Source: Aquabacterium sp. (GTDB taxonomy: Bacteria; Pseudomonadota; Gammaproteobacteria; Burkholderiales; Burkholderiaceae_C). Taken from it: 64,000 bases of DNA. Below are positions 38,105-45,441 of the stretch, piece by piece (positions within the stretch are counted from its first letter, which is position 1; each line of letters begins with the position of its first letter). The translations under genes and the position numbers were made by a program. Under the pieces are notes generated by a model that was given only the letters and a program-made list of their open reading frames with translations, searched no databases and was not told the origin of the DNA. Location of the stretch: the NCBI RefSeq assembly GCF_029946005.1, contig NZ_JAQSDR010000015.1, positions 62,001-126,000 of the forward strand, read 5' to 3'.

Positions 38105-38304
38105 ATACCCCTTCGGCGCTCGATGACTGCTCGGCAATTGGCACAAATGGCCCTGCATCCGAGTTTGCGTTATTCAAGCTTGGCGTGGTCAAGGGCCGCT
38201 GGCATGAAATCACACAGCTCACCGGTGTTGCACAACTCAACACCTGCTTACATGAGTAATAAACCAGCGCGCATTTTTCGAGATGGCTAGAATTTTTATA
38301 AACC

Positions 38305-38309
38305 AGGAG
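38305..38309 (+). promoter_or_regulatory. Ribosome-binding site fixing a GTG start
   Basis: AGGAG ends 5 bases before GTG 38315 and supports that start for the cytochrome-like gene. A TAGAAT hexamer at 38288-38293 may be the -10 element; no clear -35 hexamer is visible. Confidence 0.6.
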
Positions 38310-38314
38310 TCGTT

Positions 38315-39346
38315 GTGAAAACAGTATTCAACAATCTGTGCAAAATCACCGCTTTGACGGCCGCATTCGCCCTTTACGGCCAAATCGCCCATGGGGCCGA
38401 CCTGCCCACGCCGTTGCACATTGAAAAATCCGTTGAAAAACTCACGAATCAGCTGAAACAGCTTTGCCCACTGGCCGATCCCGCCAGCCAAAGCGCGTTT
38501 GACCAGTGCCGCCAGGCCCTGTTCACCGACTCGCTGCTCAAACAGGCCATGGTCAAACCGGTGGTTTTGTGGGGGCGCCGGAAAGATGCCGAATTACCCC
38601 TTAAAGAAACTCACCTGACCGAATTCGACCCGGGCATATTGACCGGGCTTTATATACCGCTATTCATGTTTGATGGCAAATACAAGATCACTTACGTGGA
38701 GCGCGAGAAACTATTTCTGGCCACTCTGGGTGTGGGTTTCAGAAACCGACTGCAACCCGGTCAATTTCCATATCCATTCTGGCACGATGCCAATAAATGG
38801 GAGATGTATGAAAATGCCCGCTCCCTTTACCTGTGGATGGATCCACGAACCGGTTTAATTCGTTTCGCCCAATTTTCAAACCGAGGCAATCCGGCCGAGG
38901 GCCACGTGGTGAACAAAGCCACCTTGCCGACTTTCGATGGGAAATGGCTGTGGACGGATGCACAAGGCAAAACGCAACCCGCCGTCACCCTGTTCGATGG
39001 CCTGTACCGCGAAGACAACCCCTACAAGGCGCAATTGGACAAGTCTTACCGCGAGTTCGCCACCTCACTGCGCGATTCGCAATGCCTGAACTGCCACGTG
39101 CCCAACAACCCGGAGAAGATGAAGCGCCTGGTGCTGCTGCAATCGCCGGCCCACGCCTCGGGCGAGATCCACCGGGTATTGAAATCGGTGCGCGAACGCA
39201 AGATGCCGCTGGACGAGCAAGGCATCGAGAAAACGCTCGACCCGGCGATGGAAAAAACCTTGCTGGAAAAAGGCGGCGCCTTCGAGAAGTTCGTCGATGC
39301 CGCCATCGAATGGGAGCGCACGCAAGCGCCCCGCCCCATCAAGTAA
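38315..39346 (+). CDS. Predicted periplasmic c-type haem protein of unknown function
   Basis: The 343-aa product opens with a signal peptide (hydrophobic stretch ending IAHGA) from a GTG start with a good ribosome-binding site. A single haem-attachment motif, Cys257-Leu-Asn-Cys260-His261, lies in the C-terminal third; MPLDEQG further on may supply an axial Met. The first 230 residues contain many aromatic residues and match no family I recognise. The first 600 bases are AT-richer than the surroundings and use codons such as ATA and TTA. It lies 15 bases before the cytochrome c' gene and likely shares its transcript. Confidence 0.72.
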   Translation: MKTVFNNLCKITALTAAFALYGQIAHGADLPTPLHIEKSVEKLTNQLKQLCPLADPASQSAFDQCRQALFTDSLLKQAMVKPVVLWGRRKDAELPLKETHLTEFDPGILTGLYIPLFMFDGKYKITYVEREKLFLATLGVGFRNRLQPGQFPYPFWHDANKWEMYENARSLYLWMDPRTGLIRFAQFSNRGNPAEGHVVNKATLPTFDGKWLWTDAQGKTQPAVTLFDGLYREDNPYKAQLDKSYREFATSLRDSQCLNCHVPNNPEKMKRLVLLQSPAHASGEIHRVLKSVRERKMPLDEQGIEKTLDPAMEKTLLEKGGAFEKFVDAAIEWERTQAPRPIK

Positions 39347-39361
39347 CCGAGGACTCTGAAG

Positions 39362-39808
39362 ATGCGCTGCGCCTCTTTGATGATGGCCATGTTGCTCGCC
39401 CTACCCTGGTCGGCACAAGCCCAGTTCGCGCGCCTGAACGACGCGGTGAAGTACCGCCAGGCGGCCTTCCAGGTGCTCAGCACGCATGTGCAACGCGCGG
39501 GGGCCATGGCCAAGGGCGAAGTCCCTTTTGACAAGCCCGCCGCCGAAACCAACGCCGCCCTCATCGAAATGCTGTCCCGGCAACTGGCCACGGCGTTCCC
39601 GCCGGGGTCGGACATGGCGCCCTCCAAGGCCAAGCCCGAGGTCTGGCAAGAGGTCGCCCAGTTCAAGACCCACAGCGACCAATGGCAAGGCGCGGCGGCC
39701 AAGCTGTCTGGCGCCGCCCGGTCTGGCGATGCGAACGCGTTCAAGACCGCCTTCAATGCCCTGGCCCAGACCTGCAAGTCCTGCCACGACAGCTACCGCA
39801 ACCGCTGA
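39362..39808 (+). CDS. Cytochrome c' (class II)
   Basis: The 148-aa protein has a signal peptide ending WSAQAQ and a four-helix-bundle pattern, with the haem-binding motif Cys138-Lys-Ser-Cys141-His142 placed close to the C-terminus as usual for class II cytochromes. MRCASLMMAM at the start is short but followed by a good hydrophobic core. Cytochromes c' are periplasmic and often bind NO or CO. The gene sits between a c-type haem protein and a b561 protein, suggesting a common electron-transfer route. Confidence 0.88.
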   Translation: MRCASLMMAMLLALPWSAQAQFARLNDAVKYRQAAFQVLSTHVQRAGAMAKGEVPFDKPAAETNAALIEMLSRQLATAFPPGSDMAPSKAKPEVWQEVAQFKTHSDQWQGAAAKLSGAARSGDANAFKTAFNALAQTCKSCHDSYRNR

Positions 39809-39818
39809 GGAGCCCCTC

Positions 39819-40472
39819 ATGAAAACGATCAGGGTGTGGGACCTGCCCACGCGAATCTTTCATTGGGCCCTGGTGGTGATCATCGCAGGCGCGTTCATCA
39901 CCCAGTACCTGGGCGGCACGGCGATGGACTGGCATTTCCGCTTTGGCTACGCGGCCTTGGCACTGGTGCTGTTCCGGGTGCTATGGGGCCTGATCGGCCC
40001 CCGGTATGCGCGCTTTGCCAGCTTCCTGCGCTCGCCCGCCACCATCGTCGCCTACCTGCGTGGTCGTGCGGGAGGGCAGCACTCGGGCCACAACCCGCTG
40101 GGCGGCCTGTCGGTGCTGGCCATGCTCGCGGTGATCCTGCTGCAGGCCGGCTCAGGCCTGTTCACCAACGATGACATCGCCAGCGAAGGCCCGCTGGCCC
40201 ACCTCATCAACAAGGACCTGTCGGACCAGGTGAGCTGGCTGCACGCCCAAGTCACGAGCAAGCTCATCTATGGCTTGATCGGACTGCATCTGCTGGCCAT
40301 CGTTTACCACCGCGTGCTCAAGAAGCGCGACCTGGTCACCCCCATGATCACGGGCGACCAGGTGGTGGAAGGCGACGCCCTGCCCGCCAATGATGGCGCC
40401 CCCGTGCGCACCGCCGCCCTGGTGCTCATGAGCGTGTGCGCCATGGGTGTCTACAGCGTGGTTCATTGGTGA
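39819..40472 (+). CDS. Cytochrome b561-family membrane protein
   Basis: The 217-aa integral membrane protein has four predicted helices and His residues suitable for two b haems: RIFHWALV in helix 1, DWHFRFGY near helix 2, and WLHAQVTSKLIYGLIGLHLLAIVYH around the last helices. It resembles bacterial cytochrome b561 (CybB-like), which moves electrons from quinol to periplasmic partners. The ATG at 39819 follows the cytochrome c' stop by 10 bases, so the periplasmic c and c' proteins are likely partners. Confidence 0.87.
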   Translation: MKTIRVWDLPTRIFHWALVVIIAGAFITQYLGGTAMDWHFRFGYAALALVLFRVLWGLIGPRYARFASFLRSPATIVAYLRGRAGGQHSGHNPLGGLSVLAMLAVILLQAGSGLFTNDDIASEGPLAHLINKDLSDQVSWLHAQVTSKLIYGLIGLHLLAIVYHRVLKKRDLVTPMITGDQVVEGDALPANDGAPVRTAALVLMSVCAMGVYSVVHW

Positions 40473-40565
40473 GCTGACAAACTAGGGATGGCGGCCCCCC
40501 CATCCAGACTCCTATGCTGAAGTCGATCGTTTAGCCCCCTTTCGTCTTCAGCCCAGGAGCCCATC

Positions 40566-41588
40566 ATGCCCGCACCCAAATGCTGCTTCGACCACATCCT
40601 TCCCCGTGACCTGCTGCGCCCCCGCAAGATGATGGCCGGCCCTGGCGGGCGCGTGCGTGCCATCAACCCCAAGGGCAAGAGCTGGGTGAATGGCTCCACG
40701 CTGCAGGTGCGCTTCATGGGCGGCACCAGCTCGCAACAGGCCAAGGCGCGCGAGCAGGCCGCGTGGTGGTCCAACGTGTGCAACCTCCAGTTCGACTTCA
40801 ACAACGCGCCGCAGGCCGACCTGCGCATCACCTTCGATGACAACGATGGCGCCTGGTCCACCGTGGGCACCGATGCGCGCAGCGTGCCCTTCAACCAGGC
40901 CACCATGAACCTGGGCTTCCTGGATGGTGGCACCGCCGCGCACGAGTTCGGCCACGCCATCGGCCTGGCGCACGAGCACTCCAGCCCGGCCGGCGGCATC
41001 CAGTGGAACGAAGCGGCTGTGCTGAAAGCCCTCGCCGGCCCGCCCAATTTCTGGGATGCCGAGACCACGCGCCACAACGTGTTCTTCAGGTACTCGGCCG
41101 ATCAGATCAACGGCACCACTTTCGATGCCGAGTCGATCATGCTGTACGCCTTCCCGGCCGAATGGACGACCAACGGCGTGGCCACGCACGCCAACGACGT
41201 GCTGTCATCCCTGGACAAGGAGTTCGTGGCCGGGGCCAAGATGTACCCCAAGTCCAACCCGGGCCTGCCCGGCGCCACGGCCTTGACCGTGGGTGCACCG
41301 CGCCTGCAAGCCAACATTGGGCAGGCTGGTGAAGAAGACCTCTACCGCTTCAACGCCGACACCGAGGGCGTTTACGTGATCGAGACGCGCGGCCAGACCG
41401 ACGTCTACCTCAAGCTGTTCGGGCCCAACAGCGCCACCGCCCTGATCGACGAAGACGACGACAGCGGCTATGGCCTGAACCCCCGCATCTCGACGCCCTT
41501 GATGGCGGGCGACTACTTCGTGCAAGTGCGGCACTACGACCGTAGCTCAGGCACCGGCCAATACAGCGTGGGCGTGGTCAAGCGCTGA
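40566..41588 (+). CDS. Metzincin-type zinc metalloprotease with PPC-like C-terminal domain
   Basis: The 340-aa product has the zinc-binding motif HEFGHAIGLAHEH (His126, Glu127, His130, His136) and a Met-turn at SIMLYAFP (Met192), both typical of astacin/matrixin-like metzincins. The C-terminal 90 residues (DLYRFNADTEGVYVIETRG to YFVQVRHYDRSSGTGQYSVGV) look like a bacterial pre-peptidase C-terminal (PPC) beta domain. No signal peptide is visible: the N-terminus is MPAPKCCFDHILPRDLL. It stands alone downstream of cytochrome b561 with a 93-base gap. Export by another route or an intracellular role remains open. Confidence 0.85.
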   Translation: MPAPKCCFDHILPRDLLRPRKMMAGPGGRVRAINPKGKSWVNGSTLQVRFMGGTSSQQAKAREQAAWWSNVCNLQFDFNNAPQADLRITFDDNDGAWSTVGTDARSVPFNQATMNLGFLDGGTAAHEFGHAIGLAHEHSSPAGGIQWNEAAVLKALAGPPNFWDAETTRHNVFFRYSADQINGTTFDAESIMLYAFPAEWTTNGVATHANDVLSSLDKEFVAGAKMYPKSNPGLPGATALTVGAPRLQANIGQAGEEDLYRFNADTEGVYVIETRGQTDVYLKLFGPNSATALIDEDDDSGYGLNPRISTPLMAGDYFVQVRHYDRSSGTGQYSVGVVKR

Positions 41589-41610
41589 CCACGCCGCGCG
41601 GTGTTTCAAC

Positions 41611-42390
41611 TCACAGCTTCGAGAAATCGGGCCGACGCTTTTCCATCACCGCGCTGATAGCCTCCTTGGCGGCCGGCCCACGCAACAGTTCGCCAAAGTG
41701 CTTGAATTCCTGCTGCATCACGGCCGAGAGGCCTGTGTGCGCCTGCTTCATCAGCGCTTTGGTGATGCGCACCGATTCGGTCGGCTTGGCGGCCAGCTTC
41801 AAGGCCTGGGCCTGGGCATAGCCCGCCACTTCGTGCGGTGGCAGGATGCGGTTGACCAGGCCCATGTCCACGGCCTCTTCGGCATAAAAGGCTTCGCCCA
41901 GCAGCAGCTTTTCAGCAGCGCGCGGGTAGCCCACCAGGGCGGGCAGCAGCAGGCTGGCACCGGCTTCGGGGCACAGCCCCAGGTTCACGAAAGGCAGGCT
42001 GAAGGCCGCGTTGTCGCCCGCGTAGACCAGGTCGCAGTGCAACAGCAAGGTCGTGCCAATGCCCACTGCCGGGCCGCTGACCGCCGCCACCACGGGCTTG
42101 GGGAAGGTGCGCAAGGCCTCCAGGAAGCGGAACACCGGCACGGGCTTGTCCGCCTCGGTGGAGGGCGGGTTATTCCTGAAATCGGCCAGGTCGTTGCCAG
42201 CGGTGAAGATCTGCTCGTGGCCCTGGATCACCACCGCACGCACGGCGCTGTCGGTGGCGGCCTCGGTCAAGGCATCGGCCAGCGAGGTGTACATGGCCGT
42301 GGTGATGGCGTTCTTCTTGTCCAGGCGGTTGAAAGTCAGCGTCAGCACGCCAGCTTCGACATGGGCCAGGATGGCTTGGGCTTCGGTCAT
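41611..42390 (-). CDS. Enoyl-CoA hydratase/isomerase family protein
   Basis: The 259-aa crotonase-fold protein starts at ATG 42390 (MTEAQAILAHVEAGV); an open extension to 42456 runs into the upstream hydrolase gene. It has FNRLDKKNAI, the oxyanion-hole region FTAGNDLADF, and AVSGPAVGIGTTLLLHCDLVYA. The LCPEAGAS stretch retains the Glu position used by isomerases and hydratases. It could hydrate enoyl-CoA or shift double bonds. It is the last gene in the minus-strand lipid cluster. Confidence 0.87.
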   Translation of the reverse strand: MTEAQAILAHVEAGVLTLTFNRLDKKNAITTAMYTSLADALTEAATDSAVRAVVIQGHEQIFTAGNDLADFRNNPPSTEADKPVPVFRFLEALRTFPKPVVAAVSGPAVGIGTTLLLHCDLVYAGDNAAFSLPFVNLGLCPEAGASLLLPALVGYPRAAEKLLLGEAFYAEEAVDMGLVNRILPPHEVAGYAQAQALKLAAKPTESVRITKALMKQAHTGLSAVMQQEFKHFGELLRGPAAKEAISAVMEKRRPDFSKL

Positions 42391-42422
42391 GAGGGGTCTC
42401 CTAGTGTGAGGGGGGCAAGGGG

Positions 42423-43268
42423 TCAGTCGGCGATCCAGGTCAGGGCCAAAGGCCACAGCGTGCTCGCCGACTGGGGTTTGAACAAGCCGAAATGCCCCAG
42501 GCGCTTGAGGCCATGGGCATGCGGCCGCAAGGATTCAAAGCGTGTGGGCGCATTCGGGTAAAGGCGGTAAAGACGGCGGATGCCTTCGGGGCTGATCAGC
42601 TCGTCGTCTTCGATCAAGGCCGCGGTGATGGGCGTGCGCACCTGCGCGTAACGGGCGCGCAACTCGTTGCCCTCGGCCCCGATGTAGTCGGGGTTCAGGC
42701 ACCAGCGGCGCCACTGCCACATCGCCTGTTTGGGGATGGTGCCCAGCACACCCAGGCGTTCGCCCGGAAAGTGCCCGAACAAGGTCACGGCCACGGGCGC
42801 CAGGAACCACCACAACAGGTGCACCGAGATGCGCAACTGCGGCGCGTTGTAGCGCCAGTAGCCGCTGCCACTGGCTACCGTCACCATGCGGTCGAAATGC
42901 TCACGGCCATCCAGCCAGCCAAAGATCTGGCCACCCAGGCTGTGGCCCAGGAAAGTTCGCGGCACACCGGGCCAACGCCGCAACAGCTCGGCCAGCGCGG
43001 CAGGGTGATCCTGCTTGACCCAATCGGTGATGCTGGCCACATAGCCGCGCAACGATGCGGGGGCCGACTCGCCCATGCCCCGGCAATCAAAGGTCAGGAC
43101 GGCAATGCCCTGCTGGGCCAGCCACGTGGCAAACGGGCGGTAGAAAATTTGTGGCACGCCCATGGCCGATGACAGCAGCACGGCCCGCCGCACCTCGCCC
43201 TCGGGTTGGTAGGCGTGCGCCACCACCGTGCGCCCGTCCTCGGTGATCAGGTGCAAGGTGGCTTCCAT
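42423..43268 (-). CDS. Alpha/beta hydrolase (second copy of tandem pair)
   Basis: This 281-aa protein has the alpha/beta-hydrolase layout with nucleophile Ser in GHSLGGQ, an FDCRGMGES turn and a C-terminal His in HAHGLKRLGHFG. The LLSSAMGVPQIFYRPFATWLA stretch marks the COG4757-like hydrolase group. Its ATG shares one base with the stop of the paralogous upstream gene (TGATG), so translation is coupled. The paralogues share matching motifs throughout and look like a tandem duplication. Next to beta-oxidation genes, an esterase or thioesterase role on lipids is plausible; the substrate is unknown. Confidence 0.82.
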   Translation of the reverse strand: MEATLHLITEDGRTVVAHAYQPEGEVRRAVLLSSAMGVPQIFYRPFATWLAQQGIAVLTFDCRGMGESAPASLRGYVASITDWVKQDHPAALAELLRRWPGVPRTFLGHSLGGQIFGWLDGREHFDRMVTVASGSGYWRYNAPQLRISVHLLWWFLAPVAVTLFGHFPGERLGVLGTIPKQAMWQWRRWCLNPDYIGAEGNELRARYAQVRTPITAALIEDDELISPEGIRRLYRLYPNAPTRFESLRPHAHGLKRLGHFGLFKPQSASTLWPLALTWIAD

Positions 43269-44149
43269 CAATGGGCTCCCGCCAACGCGTCGCTCAGACC
43301 CAGCCATTCACGACTCAAGCCCCAGACCTTGGGCCCCGTGCGGGCATGGAAGAAATTGAAATGGCCGATGGCCCGCACCCCATGGTCTTTGGGTTTGACC
43401 AGCACGTGCGTGACCGGCGCGTTGCGGTAGTGCGCATGCTGCGCCCGCACGCCTTCATGGCTGGCAAACACATCGTCGTCGATCATCACGGCGGTGATCG
43501 GCTGAGTCACGCGCGCATAAGCCTGGCGTGCATGCTCCCCATCGCTGAGCACGAAATCAGGGTGCTGGCTCCAGCGCTTCCACTGCGCCACCACGCCGCG
43601 CGGCACATCGCCCACCGCTTTCATGCGGCGGCCCGCGAAGTAGCCATGCCGCGCCACGCTCAAAGGCACCATCACGTGCCAAAACACGCTGATGACATAC
43701 CGCAATGGCCGCGCCAGGTGCGCGCCATAACCACTGCCACTGGCCAAGGTGGTCACATGGTCGATGCGGGGGTGCTGCGGCATCAGGCCATACAAAATGC
43801 CACCCATGCTGTGGCCGAACCAGCTGATGGGCAACTCAGGATGGCGCTGCGCCACCGCGTTCATCACAGCAGGCGCATCGTGCAAAGCCCAGTCGCTCAA
43901 GCGGGCTCGGTAGCCCAGCAAACTGGCCGGGGCCGAACGCCCCATGCCGCGCCAATCAAAGGTGTAGACCACGCACCCTTGCTCCGCCAGCCACACCGCA
44001 TAGCGCTGGTAAAACGATTGGGGCACCCCCAACGCCGTGGCGATGATCACGGCGCGGCGCACCGGCACACCCTGCGGCCGGTAATGCTGCACGGCCAAGT
44101 GTTGGCCGTCGTCGGTGGTGATGGTCAAGGACTCCAGAACAGTCTCCAA
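43268..44149 (-). CDS. Alpha/beta hydrolase (first copy of tandem pair), uncertain start
   Basis: The product has nucleophile Ser in WFGHSMGGILYG, the FDWRGMGRSAPASL turn and a HFNFFHARTG C-terminal region, parallel to the neighbouring copy. The frame stays open to 44209, but that extension reads through the terminator of the thiolase gene and would encode its stem, so it is not a credible N-terminus. Aligning with the paralogue places the start near residues LETVLESL. A TTG at 44149 is the nearest start codon, but no convincing ribosome-binding site precedes it. The end coordinate is therefore approximate. Confidence 0.75.
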   Translation of the reverse strand: METVLESLTITTDDGQHLAVQHYRPQGVPVRRAVIIATALGVPQSFYQRYAVWLAEQGCVVYTFDWRGMGRSAPASLLGYRARLSDWALHDAPAVMNAVAQRHPELPISWFGHSMGGILYGLMPQHPRIDHVTTLASGSGYGAHLARPLRYVISVFWHVMVPLSVARHGYFAGRRMKAVGDVPRGVVAQWKRWSQHPDFVLSDGEHARQAYARVTQPITAVMIDDDVFASHEGVRAQHAHYRNAPVTHVLVKPKDHGVRAIGHFNFFHARTGPKVWGLSREWLGLSDALAGAH

Positions 44150-44150
44150 G

Positions 44151-44178
44151 AAAAAGCCCGCACGGTGGCGGGCTTTTT
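44151..44178 (-). terminator. Strong terminator after the thiolase gene
   Basis: AAAAAGCCCGC (44151-44161) and GCGGGCTTTTT (44168-44178) form a perfect 11-bp stem with a 6-base loop; A and T runs in the arms let it act on either strand. It lies 35 bases past the thiolase stop and just before the tandem hydrolase genes. Confidence 0.85.
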
Positions 44179-44212
44179 CAACAGCGTCAAACGACGGTGA
44201 ACCAGGCAAGGA

Positions 44213-45424
44213 TCACAGGCGTTCGATGATGCCGGCAGCACCTTGGCCGGTGCCGATGCACATCGTCACCATGCCGTACTTGCCGCCCGTGCGGTGCAGG
44301 CCATGCACCACGGTGGCTGCACGGATCGCGCCGGTCGCGCCCAGCGGGTGGCCCAAGGCGATCGCGCCGCCCATGGGGTTGACCTTGGCGCGGTCGAGCA
44401 CGTGGCCCTTGGCGTCCAGGTCCTTCAGCACGGCCAGCGATTGCGCGGCAAAGGCTTCGTTCAGCTCGATCCAGTCCAGATCAGAAGCCTTCAGGCCGGC
44501 GTACTTCAGCGCCAATGGGATCGCTTCGATCGGGCCGATGCCCATGATTTCAGGCGGCACGCCCTTGACGGCGAAGCTCACGAAACGGGCCAAGGGCTTC
44601 AGGCCGTACTTCTCACAGGCTTCTTTCGAAGCCAGGATCAGGCAGCCAGCGCCGTCGGACGTTTGCGAGCTGTTGCCCGCCGTGACCGAACCCTTGGCGG
44701 CGAACACAGCGCGCAGCTTGGCCAGCCCTTCCAGGCTGGTCTCAGGGCGAGCGCCTTCGTCTTGCGAGATCGTCTTCTTGGTGATCGTCACTTCGCCTGT
44801 TTCCAGGTTGGGTGTGCGCACCTCGATTTCGATCGGGGTGGTCTCGGCCTTGAAGAAGCCCGCTTGTTGGGCGGCCACGGCGCGGCGGTGGGATTCGACC
44901 GCGAAAGCGTCTTGCTCCTCGCGGGTCACCTTCCACTGCTCGGCCACCTTCTCGGCGGTCATGCCCATGCCGTAGGCGATGCCCACGTTCTCGTCGTTGT
45001 TGACGATTTCGGGGTTGAAGGATGGCTTGTTGCCGCCCATCGGCACCATCGACATCGATTCGACACCACCGGCGATCATGACCTCGGCCTCACCCACGCG
45101 GATGCGGTCGGCGGCCATGGAGATGGCGGTGATGCCAGCCGCGCAGAAACGGTTGACGGTGGCACCGGCCACGGTCTTGGGCAAGCCCGACAGCAGCACG
45201 GCGATCTTGGCCACGTTCATGCCTTGCTCGGCCTCGGGCATCGCGCAGCCAATGATGGCGTCTTCGATGGCAGCGGGGTCGAGCGTGGGCACTTGCGCCA
45301 GGGCGCTTTTGATCACGGCCACCAGCAGGTCGTCAGGACGGGTGTTCTTGAACACGCCACGACCAGACTTGCCGATCGGGGTGCGGGTGGCGGCGACGAT
45401 GTAGGCGTCACGAAGTTGAGTCAT
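44213..45424 (-). CDS. fadA: Acetyl-CoA C-acyltransferase (3-ketoacyl-CoA thiolase)
   Basis: The 403-aa thiolase performs the last step of beta-oxidation, cleaving 3-ketoacyl-CoA to acetyl-CoA and a shortened acyl-CoA. The nucleophilic Cys is in VNRFCAAGIT (about residue 90), the His in GHPLGATGA, and the second Cys in CIGTGQGAAGI near the C-terminus. It lies 17 bases downstream of the two-domain dehydrogenase gene, the usual partner of FadA, and is followed by a strong terminator. Confidence 0.94.
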   Translation of the reverse strand: MTQLRDAYIVAATRTPIGKSGRGVFKNTRPDDLLVAVIKSALAQVPTLDPAAIEDAIIGCAMPEAEQGMNVAKIAVLLSGLPKTVAGATVNRFCAAGITAISMAADRIRVGEAEVMIAGGVESMSMVPMGGNKPSFNPEIVNNDENVGIAYGMGMTAEKVAEQWKVTREEQDAFAVESHRRAVAAQQAGFFKAETTPIEIEVRTPNLETGEVTITKKTISQDEGARPETSLEGLAKLRAVFAAKGSVTAGNSSQTSDGAGCLILASKEACEKYGLKPLARFVSFAVKGVPPEIMGIGPIEAIPLALKYAGLKASDLDWIELNEAFAAQSLAVLKDLDAKGHVLDRAKVNPMGGAIALGHPLGATGAIRAATVVHGLHRTGGKYGMVTMCIGTGQGAAGIIERL

Positions 45425-45441
45425 TTGGATGCTCCGATCGA

